Below, in pieces: positions 1 to 9,082 of a stretch of 64,000 nt of DNA. The position numbers were made by a program, and so were the translations under genes. This DNA comes from Nocardioides pocheonensis (GTDB lineage: Bacteria; Actinomycetota; Actinomycetes; Propionibacteriales; Nocardioidaceae): assembly GCF_003725535.1 (NCBI RefSeq), contig NZ_RJSF01000019.1:456875-520874 (forward strand), given 5' to 3'. Within the stretch, counting starts at the first letter, position 1, and each line of letters opens with the position of its first letter. The notes beneath the pieces were generated by a model, which was given only the letters and a program-made list of their open reading frames with translations, was not told the origin of the DNA and made no database searches.

Positions 1-1
1 C

Positions 2-316
2 GTCGTCCGGTGGCCCGTCGTCGGCTTCATGGTCGGGGGAGTGACCGGCGACCCGACCGGGTGGCGCCAGGACCGTGCCGTGGTCCGGCTGTGCAGCCGG
101 CTGACCTGGCTGCTGGTGCTGCCCTGCGTCGTCCGGGTCGCCGTGCAGGCGCCCGTCTACCTGGCCGGACGCAACGGCTGGTGGGACGAGAGCTCGGCCG
201 TCGCGACGCTAGGCGTCGCCAAGCTCGCGATGGGCTGGCCGCTCCAGGTGGCCGCGCTGGCCGCGATGGTCTGGCTGCTCAGCCGCAACAAGACGCCGGC
301 CGACTCGCAGGCCTGA
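2..316 (+). CDS. DUF3159 family membrane protein, C-terminal part
   Basis: The reading frame is open from the first bases of the window, so the N-terminus lies upstream. The visible part begins VVRWPVVGFMVGGVTGDP, then has a hydrophobic segment near 35-50 with the VQAPVYLAG motif and a second near 80-95. This layout (GF-VG-VTG followed by TWL...VQ.P.YLAG) is that of DUF3159 integral membrane proteins, whose function is unknown. In Mycobacterium tuberculosis the homologue Rv2693c also sits beside the ceoBC genes, and the next genes here are the same pair on the opposite strand. An internal ATG at 29 could be called as a start, but the upstream codons carry conserved sequence. Confidence 0.75.
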   Translation, partial: VVRWPVVGFMVGGVTGDPTGWRQDRAVVRLCSRLTWLLVLPCVVRVAVQAPVYLAGRNGWWDESSAVATLGVAKLAMGWPLQVAALAAMVWLLSRNKTPADSQA

Positions 317-325
317 GCCCGCGGC

Positions 326-994
326 TCAGTCGTGGGCGCGCGGGGCGAGCAGCTGCTCGAGCTCCTCCTCGGAGTCCGCCTGGCAGACGAACAGCAGCTC
401 GTCGCCCGCCTCGACCGGCTGCTCGGGGTCGGGCGTGTAGACCAGGCCGTCGCGCAGGATCGTCACGAGCGCGACGTTCTCCGGGAACGGGATCAGGCCC
501 GACGGCTTGCCGACGTACGGCGAGCCCGCGGGCAGCGTCATCTCCACCAGGTTGGCGTTGCCCTGGCGGAAGGTGAACAGCCGGACGAGGTCGCCGACGG
601 TGACCGCCTCCTCGACCAGGGCCGACATGATCCGGGGCGTCGAGACGTTCACGTCCACGCCCCAGGCCTCGGTGAAGAGCCACTCGTTGTTGGGGTGGTT
701 CACCCGACCGACGGTGCGGGGCACGCCGAACTCCGTCTTCGCCAGCAGCGACGTGACCAGGTTGGCCTTGTCGTCGCCGGTCGCGGCGATCACCACGTCG
801 CAGTGCTCCAGACGCGCCTCCTCCAGAGAGGAGAGCTCGCAGGAGTCGGCCAGCAGCCACTCGGCGTCGGGCACCCGCTCCGGCTTGATGGAGTCGGGCT
901 CCTTGTCGATCAGCAGCACCTGGTGACCGTTGGTGATCAGCTCACGGGCGATGGACCGGCCGACGGCACCGGCTCCGGCGATGGCTACGCGCAT
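326..994 (-). CDS. ceoC: TrkA/RCK family potassium transport regulator (CeoC-like)
   Basis: A 222-residue cytoplasmic regulatory protein of potassium transport. Residues 1-120 form an RCK_N Rossmann domain with the nucleotide motif GAGAVG at 7-12 and an acidic strand end (LLIDKE near 30). Residues 135-218 form an RCK_C ligand-binding domain. RCK proteins gate TrkH/KtrB-type channels in response to NAD(H), ATP or c-di-AMP. It lies 7 bp downstream of a second TrkA gene, as in the mycobacterial ceoB-ceoC pair, so the two are probably co-transcribed and may heterodimerise. No TrkH/TrkG pore gene is in the window. The divergent APC permease beyond the partner gene is the only candidate transporter nearby. 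Confidence 0.88.
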   Translation of the reverse strand: MRVAIAGAGAVGRSIARELITNGHQVLLIDKEPDSIKPERVPDAEWLLADSCELSSLEEARLEHCDVVIAATGDDKANLVTSLLAKTEFGVPRTVGRVNHPNNEWLFTEAWGVDVNVSTPRIMSALVEEAVTVGDLVRLFTFRQGNANLVEMTLPAGSPYVGKPSGLIPFPENVALVTILRDGLVYTPDPEQPVEAGDELLFVCQADSEEELEQLLAPRAHD

Positions 995-1001
995 GGGGTG
1001 C

Positions 1002-1664
1002 TCACTCCTCCTCGGGTCCGTGCTCGATCGTGTGGTAGGCGTGCGCGGCGTTCTCCTCGCGGATCACCACGTGGAGCAGGTCGCCCTCCTGGATCACCGA
1101 GTCCCGCTGCGGGAGCATGCCCTCGCCGAGCCGGTCGATCCAGGCGATCCGGCACAGCGACTGCTCCTGGAACTGCACGGTCCGGTGGCCGATCCACGGC
1201 TCGGTGGCCGGGATCTGGTCGAGCCGGATCGTGCCCGAGGGGTCGCGGAAGTCCGGCTCGGCGCCGGCGGGAAGCAGCCGGCGCAGGACCTGGTCGGCCG
1301 TCCACTTCACCGTGGCGACCGTGGTGATGCCGAGCCGCTGGTAGACCTCGGCGCGGCCGGGGTCGTAGATCCGGGCAACGACCTGCTGGATGCCGAAGGT
1401 CTCGCGCGCCACGCGCGCGGCGATGATGTTCGAGTTGTCGCCGCTGCTGACCGCGGCGAAGGCGTCCGCCCGCTCGATGCCGGCGTCGGCGAGCACCTTC
1501 TGGTCGAACCCGTAGCCGGTGACCTTCAGCCCGTTGAAGGACGGACCGAGGCGCCGGAACGCGTCGGGGTTGCTGTCGATGACGCTGACGGTGTGGTTGC
1601 GGTCCTCCAGGGACCGCGCCAGGGTCGACCCCACGCGGCCACAGCCCATGATCACGACGTGCAC
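1002..1664 (-). CDS. ceoB: TrkA/RCK family potassium transport regulator (CeoB-like)
   Basis: A 220-residue paralogue of the following gene and the first gene of the pair. The N-terminal Rossmann motif MGCGRVGSTLA (residues 6-16) precedes VIDSNPDAF, where the aspartate is expected to bind the nucleotide ribose. A C-terminal RCK_C domain spans about 135-215 and ends in an acidic tail (GPEEE). Its start codon faces the divergently transcribed APC permease across about 107 bp, so both promoters lie in that gap. Gene order and size match M. tuberculosis Rv2691/Rv2692. A role in sensing and gating K+ uptake is known for the family; the specific partner is inferred. Confidence 0.88.
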   Translation of the reverse strand: MHVVIMGCGRVGSTLARSLEDRNHTVSVIDSNPDAFRRLGPSFNGLKVTGYGFDQKVLADAGIERADAFAAVSSGDNSNIIAARVARETFGIQQVVARIYDPGRAEVYQRLGITTVATVKWTADQVLRRLLPAGAEPDFRDPSGTIRLDQIPATEPWIGHRTVQFQEQSLCRIAWIDRLGEGMLPQRDSVIQEGDLLHVVIREENAAHAYHTIEHGPEEE

Positions 1665-1771
1665 GTGGGGAACGCTACTGCACCGGTGCTCCCGGTCCTG
1701 CCGGGCACGGCGCCGCGGCCCCGCGACCGCGCCGCGGGCGAATCGTCCGGGATGGCCTAGCCTTGACGCTC

Positions 1772-3793
1772 GTGGGCGTCGGTGGTCTCTCCAAGCGGAT
1801 CCTGGTCGGTCGCAAGCTCCGCAGCTCGCAGCTGGGGGAGACCTTGCTGCCGAAGCGGATCGCGCTGCCCGTCTTCGCCAGCGACGCGCTCTCGTCGGTC
1901 GCCTACGCGCCCGACGAGGTGTTCATCATGCTCTCGGTGGCCGGAGCCTCGACGTACGTCTGGTCGTGGAAGATCGGCATCGCGGTCGCGCTGGTGATGC
2001 TGACCGTGGTCGCGTCGTACCGCCAGAACGTGCACGCCTACCCCAGCGGCGGCGGCGACTACGAGGTGGCGACGGTCAACCTCGGTCAGACCGCGGGCGT
2101 GACCGTCGCGAGCGCGCTGCTGGTCGACTACGTGCTCACCGTGGCGGTGTCGGTCTCCTCGGGTGTGCAGAACGCCGCCTCGGCGGTGCCGTTCATCAAC
2201 CACCACGAGACGGAGTGGGCCTGCATCCTCGTGGTCGCGCTGGCCGCGATGAACCTGCGCGGCGTGCGCGAGTCGGGTGCGTGGTTCGCGGTCCCGACGT
2301 ACGGGTTCATGCTCGGCGTCATCGGGATGGCGGTGTACGCCGCGATCCGCGCCACGGCAGGCACCCTTCCCGACGTCGAGAGCGCGAAGCTGCAGCTGCA
2401 CCCGGCACCGGGCTACGGCGGCAGCATCGGCACCGCGGCGATGGTGTTCCTCCTCGCCCGGGCTTTCTCCTCCGGCTGTGCCGCGCTGACCGGTGTCGAG
2501 GCGATCTCCAACGGCGTGCCCGCGTTCCGCAAGCCGAAGAGCAAGAACGCCGCCACGACCCTGCTGCTTCTCGGCGGCATCGCGATCACGATGCTGCTGA
2601 GCATCATCGTGCTGGCCCGCCAGATGGGGCTGAAGTACGTCGACCCCGCCGACCTCGAGCGCCTGCGCAACCCCGACGGCAGCCCGCTGCACAAGGGGTT
2701 CGACGAGCACACCGTGATCGCCCAGATCTCCAGGGCCGTGTTCAGCGACTTCCCGCCCGGCTTCTACTTCGTCGTCGCGATGACCGGGATCATCCTGATC
2801 CTCGCCGCCAACACGGCGTTCAACGGCTTCCCCGTGCTCGGCTCGATCCTGGCCAAGGACGGCTTCGCGCCGCGCCAGCTCGGCTCGCGGGGCGACCGGC
2901 TCGCCTACAGCAACGGGATCCTCTTCCTCGCCGGCCTGGCGGTCGTGCTGATCATCGCCTTCCACGCCGAGCCGACCCGGCTGATCCAGCTCTACATCGT
3001 CGGGGTCTTCGTGTCCTTCAACCTCAGCCAGCTGGGGATGATCCGGCACTGGACGCGCCACCTGCGCACCGAGACCGATCCCGCCGCGCGCCGGCGGATG
3101 TTCCGCTCGCGGGCGATCAACACCTTCGGCCTGGCGATGACCGCGGTCGTCTTCGTGATCGTGCTGATCACCAAGTTCCTCGCCGGTGCCTGGATCGCGA
3201 TCCTGGCGATGGTGGTCTTCTTCGCGATCATGAAGAGCATCCGCCGTCACTACGACCGGGTCGCCGACGAGCTCGTGGTCGGCGACGAGGACCCGGTGCT
3301 GCCGACCCGGGTGCACGCGATGGTGCTGGTCTCCAAGCTGCACAAGCCGACCATGCGCGCCCTCGCGTTCGCCAAGGCGACCCGCCCGAACGTGCTGGAG
3401 GCGGTGTTCGTCGCCTCCGACCAGGACCAGTCCGACCGGCTCATGGAGGAGTGGGACCAGCGCCACATCGACGTGCCGCTCAAGGTCCTCTACTCGCCGT
3501 ACCGCGAGATCATCCGGCCGATCGTGCAGTACGCGATGGAGATCCGGCAGCACAACCCGCGCGGCGTCGTCGCGGTGTTCATCCCCGAGTACGTCGTGGG
3601 CCGGTGGTGGGAGCAGCTGCTGCACAACCAGACCCCGCTGCGCCTCAAGGGCCGGCTGCTGTTCACCCCGGGCGTCATGGTCATCTCGGTGCCCTACCAG
3701 CTCCGGGGCTCGGAGATCGCCAAGGAGCGCGAGGACTGGGAGCTCACCCGGCTCCGTCCGGGTGACGTCCGCCGCGGGCGCACCGGCCGGTGA
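1772..3793 (+). CDS. APC-superfamily permease with C-terminal USP-like domain (KimA-like K+ importer candidate)
   Basis: A 673-residue protein with about 12 hydrophobic segments in residues 25-495 and a soluble C-terminal domain at 500-670. The membrane part opens with LPVFASDALSSVAYAPDE, typical of the APC branch that includes Bacillus KimA (YdaO), a K+ importer inhibited by c-di-AMP through its C-terminal USP-like domain. The TrkA pair next door supports potassium as substrate. The homologue in the equivalent M. tuberculosis position is Rv2690c. The GTG at 1772 is chosen because TAGCCT lies 8 nt upstream, fitting a leaderless promoter; a TTG at 1763 is the alternative. Amino-acid transport cannot be excluded. 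The stop overlaps the next gene's GTG. Confidence 0.83.
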   Translation: MGVGGLSKRILVGRKLRSSQLGETLLPKRIALPVFASDALSSVAYAPDEVFIMLSVAGASTYVWSWKIGIAVALVMLTVVASYRQNVHAYPSGGGDYEVATVNLGQTAGVTVASALLVDYVLTVAVSVSSGVQNAASAVPFINHHETEWACILVVALAAMNLRGVRESGAWFAVPTYGFMLGVIGMAVYAAIRATAGTLPDVESAKLQLHPAPGYGGSIGTAAMVFLLARAFSSGCAALTGVEAISNGVPAFRKPKSKNAATTLLLLGGIAITMLLSIIVLARQMGLKYVDPADLERLRNPDGSPLHKGFDEHTVIAQISRAVFSDFPPGFYFVVAMTGIILILAANTAFNGFPVLGSILAKDGFAPRQLGSRGDRLAYSNGILFLAGLAVVLIIAFHAEPTRLIQLYIVGVFVSFNLSQLGMIRHWTRHLRTETDPAARRRMFRSRAINTFGLAMTAVVFVIVLITKFLAGAWIAILAMVVFFAIMKSIRRHYDRVADELVVGDEDPVLPTRVHAMVLVSKLHKPTMRALAFAKATRPNVLEAVFVASDQDQSDRLMEEWDQRHIDVPLKVLYSPYREIIRPIVQYAMEIRQHNPRGVVAVFIPEYVVGRWWEQLLHNQTPLRLKGRLLFTPGVMVISVPYQLRGSEIAKEREDWELTRLRPGDVRRGRTGR

Positions 3794-4953
3794 GCGCCCC
3801 CGCTCCTGGGCCCTTCGCCGTCGGTGACCGGATCGAGGCCCGCACGGGTCCGGTCGCGCACGGCGGCCACGTGGTCGCGCGGCTGCGACCTCCTGTTACG
3901 GCGGTCGAGCCTGCCGAGACCCGTGACGTGGTGGTGTTCGTCCGGCATGCGCTGCCCGACGAGCGCGTCGTCGTCGAGATCACCGAGGTCGACAAGACCT
4001 TCCTCCGCGGTGACGCCGTGGAGGTCCTCGAGGCCTCGCCCGACCGGGTCGACGCGCCCTGCCCGCTGGCCCATCCGGGCGGCTGCGGCGGGTGCGACTT
4101 CCAGCACGTCGCGGTCCCGGCGCAGCGGCGCCTCAAGGCCCAGGTCGTCGCCGAGCAGCTCCGGCGGCTCGCGGGCATCGAGCGCGACGTCGTCGTCGAA
4201 CCCGTCCCGGTGACCGACGACGCGCCCGACGACGGCCTCGGCTGGCGCACGCGGATGCAGTACGTCGAGCTCCCGGGCGGTGGCCGCGGCCTGCGCAAGC
4301 ACCGGTCGCACGACGTCGTCGCCGTCGAGCGCTGCCTGATCGCGGCCCCCGACGCCAGGGTCGCCGGCCAGGACGACGGCGTGGTCGTCGAGCGCGTGCT
4401 CGGGCGTGAATTCCGCGTGGAGGCGGACGGGTTCTGGCAGGTCCACCCGCAGGCACCGCGCGTGCTGGTCGAGACGGTGCTCGCGATGCTGGGGCCGCGT
4501 CCCGGCGAGCGCGCCCTGGACCTGTACGCCGGCGTGGGGCTGTTCTCCGTGTTCCTCGCCGACGCCGTCGGCCGCGCCGGGGGAGTGGTCAGCGTCGAGG
4601 GCAGCCGTCGGGCGAGCGAGCTGGCCGGCGAGAACCTCGCCGACCTTCCCCAGGCCGCGACGCGGACCGGTCGCGTCGACCAGGTGCTGGCCCGAGGCTT
4701 CGGGTCGACCACGCGCGGGATCGACCTCGTGGTCCTCGACCCGCCGCGGGAGGGCGCCAAGCGGAAGGTGGTCGAGGCCGTCGCCGCGCTGCGCCCGCGT
4801 GCGGTCGCCTACGTCGCCTGCGACCCGGCGGCGCTGGCCCGGGACGTGGCGTACTTCCGCGACGCCGGCTACCGGCTCGACGACCTGCGGGCGTTCGACC
4901 TGTTCCCGATGACTTCCCATGTGGAGTGCGTTGCGCATCTCGTGAAGAGGTGA
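3790..4953 (+). CDS. TrmA/RumA-family class I SAM-dependent RNA methyltransferase (C-terminus probably swapped)
   Basis: A 387-residue RNA uracil-C5 methyltransferase family protein. An N-terminal TRAM-like region is followed by a cysteine cluster CPLAHPGGCGGCDFQH (about 80-95) that should hold an iron-sulfur cluster. The SAM motif LDLYAGVGLFSVF is near 240, DPPREGAK near 317, and YVACDPAALARD near 340 contains the catalytic cysteine. The GTG start overlaps the permease stop (GTGA), so the pair is translationally coupled. The last residues (FPMTSHVECVAHLVKR) use codons less GC-rich than the body, and a second, different copy of this 3' end lies at 9083-9184. The gene may have received a new end when the next island inserted. 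The exact rRNA or tRNA target is not predictable here. Confidence 0.85.
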   Translation: MSAPAPGPFAVGDRIEARTGPVAHGGHVVARLRPPVTAVEPAETRDVVVFVRHALPDERVVVEITEVDKTFLRGDAVEVLEASPDRVDAPCPLAHPGGCGGCDFQHVAVPAQRRLKAQVVAEQLRRLAGIERDVVVEPVPVTDDAPDDGLGWRTRMQYVELPGGGRGLRKHRSHDVVAVERCLIAAPDARVAGQDDGVVVERVLGREFRVEADGFWQVHPQAPRVLVETVLAMLGPRPGERALDLYAGVGLFSVFLADAVGRAGGVVSVEGSRRASELAGENLADLPQAATRTGRVDQVLARGFGSTTRGIDLVVLDPPREGAKRKVVEAVAALRPRAVAYVACDPAALARDVAYFRDAGYRLDDLRAFDLFPMTSHVECVAHLVKR

Positions 4954-5030
4954 GCACGTGCGGCACCCCCTCGGCCGGCCGCCGCGTCATATACGGCGCA
5001 ACGGCTTCGCCGAGTCCTTGGACGGCGGCT

Positions 5031-5687
5031 TCAGTCCTCCATCCGGCCGGTGTCGTAGGCCCACATCGCGATCTCGACCCGGTTGCGGGCGCCGATCTTG
5101 GTCAGCAGGCTTGCGACGTGGGTTTTGGCGGTCGTCAGGCCGATGAAGAGGTCGGCGGCGATCTCGGCGTTGGTACGGCCGCGGGCGACCAGCGCGAGCA
5201 CCTCTTCTTCGCGGTCGGTGAGGGGCTCGATCGGTTGGGTACTTCGGCGCGAGGGTTCCCTGGCAGCCAGGGTGGACAGCAGCCTTCGGGTGATGTTCGG
5301 AGCGATCAGGGCATCGCCGACCGCGGCGGCATGCACGGCCTGGACGAGCAGTTCCGGCCCGGCGTCCTTGAGTAGAAAGCCTCGGGCGCCGGCCCGAAGC
5401 GCGCCGTGGACGTACTCGTCGAGGTCGAAAGTCGTGATCACCACCACCGCGATCGGGTCCGGGACGTTCCGCCCGGCCAGGAGCTCGGTCACCTCGATTC
5501 CGTCGAGCCCGGGCATCCGGATGTCGACCAGGCACACGTCGGGGTGGAGCTGACGAGCCAGCTCGACCGCGACGTTGCCGTCGGCGGCTTGGCCGACGAC
5601 CTCGATGTCGGGCTGGGCGTCCAGGATCATGGACAGGCCGGTCCGCACGAGATCTTGGTCGTCGGCCACCAGCACGCGCACCGTCAT
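5031..5687 (-). CDS. NarL/LuxR-family response regulator
   Basis: A 218-residue DNA-binding response regulator. The receiver domain covers residues 1-120, with the acidic pair VADDQD at 7-12, the phospho-accepting aspartate in CLVDIRMPGLDG (about 54) and the conserved lysine in LLKDAG (about 105). The C-terminal LuxR-type helix-turn-helix begins LTDREEEVLALVARG (about 151) and contains the recognition helix TTAKTHVASLLTKIG. It overlaps the histidine kinase gene upstream by 4 bp, so they form one unit. A divergent ABC exporter is the likely target, as in many actinobacterial TCS-ABC drug or peptide resistance modules. The stimulus is unknown. Confidence 0.9.
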   Translation of the reverse strand: MTVRVLVADDQDLVRTGLSMILDAQPDIEVVGQAADGNVAVELARQLHPDVCLVDIRMPGLDGIEVTELLAGRNVPDPIAVVVITTFDLDEYVHGALRAGARGFLLKDAGPELLVQAVHAAAVGDALIAPNITRRLLSTLAAREPSRRSTQPIEPLTDREEEVLALVARGRTNAEIAADLFIGLTTAKTHVASLLTKIGARNRVEIAMWAYDTGRMED

Positions 5688-6829
5688 CGGCCTACCTCAG
5701 TCGGCAGATCGGCGTCGACGGTCCACCCGCCTGCGGGCGCCGGTCCGGCGCGGAGCGTGCCGCCGAGCAGGTGCACGCGCTCGGTCATCCCCAGCAGCCC
5801 GAAGCCGTTGCTCACCGGCCGCGCCGGATCGATCTGTCCGTCGTCGGTCACGCGCAGCCGCAGGCTGCCTTCAGCCTGGACGACCCGGATCTCAACTCGC
5901 GAGGGGTTGCGGGCGTGTCGCAGGGCGTTGGTCAGCGCCTCTTGCGCCAGCCGATAGACCGCCGCGTCGACTGGTTGCGGGAGTGGGTCGAGGTCATCGG
6001 GCAGCTCCACGTCGACGACCGGGACCGGGTCCCGGCGGGCGAGGGACACCAGGTCGGCAACGCCAGGCTGGGGGTTGTACTCCGCCGGCGCCCCGTCACG
6101 CAGTACCCGGACCATCGCCCGCATCTCCGCCAGCGTCCGCGACGCCTCACCTTCGATGGCCGTCAGCGCCTCGAGCGCCGCCTCAGGTCGCTGCCCGGCC
6201 ATCGCCCGGCCGGCCTGCGCCTGGACCGCGATGGCCGAGACATGGTGGGCGACCATGTCGTGCAGCTCGCGCGCGAGGCCGACCCGCTCGTGGTTGCGGA
6301 CCTGGTCCAACGCCCGACGCCAGCTCTCGGCGCGGTAGCGGAACGCCGCTCCGCCCGCCGCCGCCGCGGTCAGGATGCCGAAGCCACCGATGATCTCGCC
6401 AGGCCCGGTGGCGTCGGCGACCATACCGATGACCGCAGCGACCCCCACCACCGCCAGCCCGATCACGATCTCCCGCCCTGAGCCCCAGCGGACCAGCGCA
6501 TAGACGAGAACCAGGACGACGTAGACCATCGTGTCGAGGCCGACATTGGGGGCCCCGCCCGCCAGGGTCGCCAACCCCAACACCATCGCGGTGCCGAAAC
6601 CCACCACGACACAGGCCAACGGCCGGGTACGCCGCCACAGAAGCACCGCCGCGAGGCCAACCGCCAAGATCATCGCGATTGGTCGCCAGGCGACGTCCTC
6701 CCGGAGGACTCCCTCCAGCAGCGCCGCCGTCACCAGCACACCGACCAGCACCCAGTCGCGCCACCCCCGTTCGGGGGCGTCGGCAGCGCGGGGTTCCGCC
6801 CACAGCGAGCGCAGGGCGTTGGTGATCAC
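5684..6829 (-). CDS. DesK/NarX-type sensor histidine kinase
   Basis: A 381-residue membrane sensor kinase. About five hydrophobic segments fill residues 28-165 with almost no extracellular loop, so it probably senses within the membrane. The HisKA_3 dimerisation box is ELHDMVAHHVSAIAVQ (about 190), with the phospho-accepting histidine in ELHD. The HATPase_c domain has YRLAQEALTNALRHA near 292 (N box) and NGFGLLGMTERV near 345 (G box). The start is the GTG at 6829, which lies 6 nt after TAGGCT and so suits leaderless transcription. It is coupled to the response regulator and divergent from the ABC genes. Confidence 0.9.
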   Translation of the reverse strand: MITNALRSLWAEPRAADAPERGWRDWVLVGVLVTAALLEGVLREDVAWRPIAMILAVGLAAVLLWRRTRPLACVVVGFGTAMVLGLATLAGGAPNVGLDTMVYVVLVLVYALVRWGSGREIVIGLAVVGVAAVIGMVADATGPGEIIGGFGILTAAAAGGAAFRYRAESWRRALDQVRNHERVGLARELHDMVAHHVSAIAVQAQAGRAMAGQRPEAALEALTAIEGEASRTLAEMRAMVRVLRDGAPAEYNPQPGVADLVSLARRDPVPVVDVELPDDLDPLPQPVDAAVYRLAQEALTNALRHARNPSRVEIRVVQAEGSLRLRVTDDGQIDPARPVSNGFGLLGMTERVHLLGGTLRAGPAPAGGWTVDADLPTEVGR

Positions 6830-6960
6830 ACACCCAGCCTAGGGACCGCCCAGGCGTCGGGGACCGGCCAAAAGAACGAGACGCCGCTCCTCCCAGCGGC
6901 CGAGGCGGGTCCGGCCTCGACGCCGATGTGCTCACGCCGCGACGCGGCGAGGGTTGTCAC

Positions 6961-7860
6961 ATGATCACTGTTGAGTCACTGACCCGGAGGTACGCCGGCT
7001 TCACCGCCGTCGACAACGTCTCCTTCACCGCCCTGCCCGGTCGCGTCACCGGCTTCCTCGGCCCGAACGGCGCCGGCAAGTCCACCACGATGCGCGTCAT
7101 GGTGGGTCTGACCGCGCCGACGTCCGGCTCGGCCACCATCGACGGCGTCCGGTTCGCTGACCTCCCCAACCCCGGCCTCGAGGTGGGCGTCCTCCTGGAC
7201 GCCTCCGCCCAGCACGCCGGCCGCACCGGACACGAGATCCTCACGATCGCCGCCGCCACCATGGGTCTGCCCCGCCGCCGCGTCGACGAGATGCTCGAGC
7301 TCGTCAGCCTGACATCCTCGGAGGCCAAGCGCCGGGTGCGCAACTACTCCCTCGGCATGCGTCAGCGACTGGGCATCGGCACCGCACTGCTCGGCGACCC
7401 CCGGGTGCTGATCCTCGACGAGCCCGCCAACGGGCTCGACCCCGCGGGGATCCGGTGGATGCGCGACCTGCTCACGGACTTCGCCAACCAGGGCGGCACC
7501 GTCCTGTTGTCCTCACACCTGCTCCACGAGATCGAGGTCATCGCCGACGACCTGGTCGTGATCGGCAACGGCAAGATCGTCGCGGCCGGCACCAAGGAAG
7601 AGCTGCTGGCCGCGGCCGGGACGCTCGCCCGCTCGACGTCACCGCGCGACCTCGCTCACGCCCTCGAACAGGCAGGGATCCCCAGCACACTCGCAGGAGA
7701 CGGCTCGGTCCGCACGGACGCTGACCCCGCTCGGGTCGGATCCGTGGCCCTGACCGCCGGGATCCCGCTGACCGAGCTCCGGTCCGCCGAGGGCACCGGG
7801 CTCGAAGACATGTTCCTCTCGCTCACCGCCGACACCCAACGCGAAGGAGTTGCGGCATGA
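6961..7860 (+). CDS. ABC transporter ATP-binding protein
   Basis: A 299-residue nucleotide-binding subunit of a drug/antibiotic-type ABC exporter (CcmA/DrrA group). It shows Walker A GPNGAGKSTT (about 36-45), the ABC signature YSLGMRQRLG (about 129), Walker B VLILDEPANGLDP (about 149) and the switch histidine in LLSSHLLHE (about 185). A C-terminal extension of about 90 residues is typical of the DrrA group. An in-frame GTG at 6928 gives a longer form, but the ATG at 6961 starts directly at the conserved MITVESLTRRYAG. The permease gene follows with an ATGA overlap. The two-component system lies divergently upstream. Confidence 0.9.
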   Translation: MITVESLTRRYAGFTAVDNVSFTALPGRVTGFLGPNGAGKSTTMRVMVGLTAPTSGSATIDGVRFADLPNPGLEVGVLLDASAQHAGRTGHEILTIAAATMGLPRRRVDEMLELVSLTSSEAKRRVRNYSLGMRQRLGIGTALLGDPRVLILDEPANGLDPAGIRWMRDLLTDFANQGGTVLLSSHLLHEIEVIADDLVVIGNGKIVAAGTKEELLAAAGTLARSTSPRDLAHALEQAGIPSTLAGDGSVRTDADPARVGSVALTAGIPLTELRSAEGTGLEDMFLSLTADTQREGVAA

Positions 7861-8669
7861 CCGCCACGATCATCCCTCCCGACACCATCGAGGCCGAGCC
7901 GGCCCGACGGACCGCCCAACCCATCCCGGCCACCCGACTCGTCAAGGTCGAGCTGCGCAAGATGTTCAACACCCGCTCGGGATTCTGGATGCTCATCAGC
8001 ATCGGCGCCCTGTCGCCCATCTCGGCCGGGTCGCTCCTCGTCCTCGGCGTCAACAGCGACGTCACCTACCAGAACTTCGTGAGGGCGAGCGGGTTCCCGA
8101 TGTCAGTGATCTTGCCGATCATCGCGATCCTGGCCGTCACGGGTGAGTGGAGCCAGCGAAGTGGGCTCACCACGTTCACGCTGGTGCCGAGCCGCGAACG
8201 CGTGATCGGCGCCAAGGCGATCGCGACCCTCCTGGTGGGCCTCGGCGCCGTCTCCGTCGCCTTTGCGGTTGGCGCCCTCGGCAACGTGGCCGGGTCAGCA
8301 CTCGCAGGCGTCGACACCGCGTGGGACATTTCGTTGTCCATGGCACTCCAGATGGTGCTCTACAACCTGGTGGGCATGGCCTTCGGCTTCGCACTCGGTG
8401 TCGTGCTGCGCAACTCCGCGGCCGCGATCGTGGGCTACTTCGTCGCTTCACTAGTCATGCCCGGCATTCTCGCGCTCCTGGCTCAGGTGCGTTCGTGGTT
8501 CGAGGACCTGCAGCCGTGGATCGACTGGCACTACACGCAGGTGGCGCTCCTCGATGGCGCCACGAACACTGTCAAGGAGTGGGCGATGCTCGGCTCGACC
8601 ACGATGATCTGGATCGTCCTTCCCCTCGTCCCCGGGCTGCTGTCCCTGCGCCGCTCCGAGGTCAAGTAG
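7857..8669 (+). CDS. ABC-2 type transporter permease
   Basis: A 270-residue membrane subunit partnering the ATPase just upstream (4-bp overlap). After a 30-residue cytosolic lead, a KVELRKMFNTRSGFWM segment precedes six predicted transmembrane helices (about 47-67, 82-99, 122-145, 160-185, 195-212 and 240-260). TGEWSQRSGLTTFTLVPSR is the conserved first cytosolic loop of this permease group. With the ATPase it would form a dimer-of-dimers exporter; the substrate is unknown. It is the last recognisable gene of the segment that seems to have inserted after trmA. Confidence 0.87.
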   Translation: MTATIIPPDTIEAEPARRTAQPIPATRLVKVELRKMFNTRSGFWMLISIGALSPISAGSLLVLGVNSDVTYQNFVRASGFPMSVILPIIAILAVTGEWSQRSGLTTFTLVPSRERVIGAKAIATLLVGLGAVSVAFAVGALGNVAGSALAGVDTAWDISLSMALQMVLYNLVGMAFGFALGVVLRNSAAAIVGYFVASLVMPGILALLAQVRSWFEDLQPWIDWHYTQVALLDGATNTVKEWAMLGSTTMIWIVLPLVPGLLSLRRSEVK

Positions 8670-9082
8670 CCGACACGTAGACGGGCGGTGTCCGGAACCA
8701 ATCGAACGGCTCTTGCGGAGACCATTGGTGCCCTGACGAAACTCCGCGCGTGGGAACTGCAAGATCATCTCTACGCCAAGAAGTGATCAGAGGGCCAGGA
8801 GAGCTTGAGCGGGCCCCGAGCGCGTCGGCACTCGTGATGCTGCCGTCTAGGAGCCTGCTCGAGTGTGCCGTGTCGGCGCCTGGCCGCGCATGCGGCCGGC
8901 GACATGCGCCTGTGCTTGTTTGTGACGAGCGGAGGCGGGTTGTGCGCGGGCTCGGTTTGGGCCCTCTTCGGATCGCAGGCGGCCGCAGAGGCGGGCCGAC
9001 GCCATCAAGGTCATCAACCGGCATCGCCGCAGGTCAGGGACTCAATTCGCCTGGTGACCGCTGTCGATCGCAAAGCCTCGCC
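8670..9082 (+). other. Non-coding or decayed stretch after the ABC exporter
   Basis: About 400 bp without a convincing gene. The base composition is less GC-biased than the flanks. A short frame at 8688-8786 (GTG start, 32 residues, ending LQDHLYAKK) reads like the tail of a real protein but has no recognisable match. The remaining frames are short and lack normal codon bias. The stretch lies directly before the trmA 3' remnant, so it may be the degraded right end of an inserted element. No integrase or transposase is recognisable. Confidence 0.4.

Noticed and set aside
4954..5030. A tRNA or att site directly after trmA
   Set aside because: No cloverleaf or CCA-ending acceptor stem could be drawn, and the only duplicated sequence across the block is the trmA 3' end.
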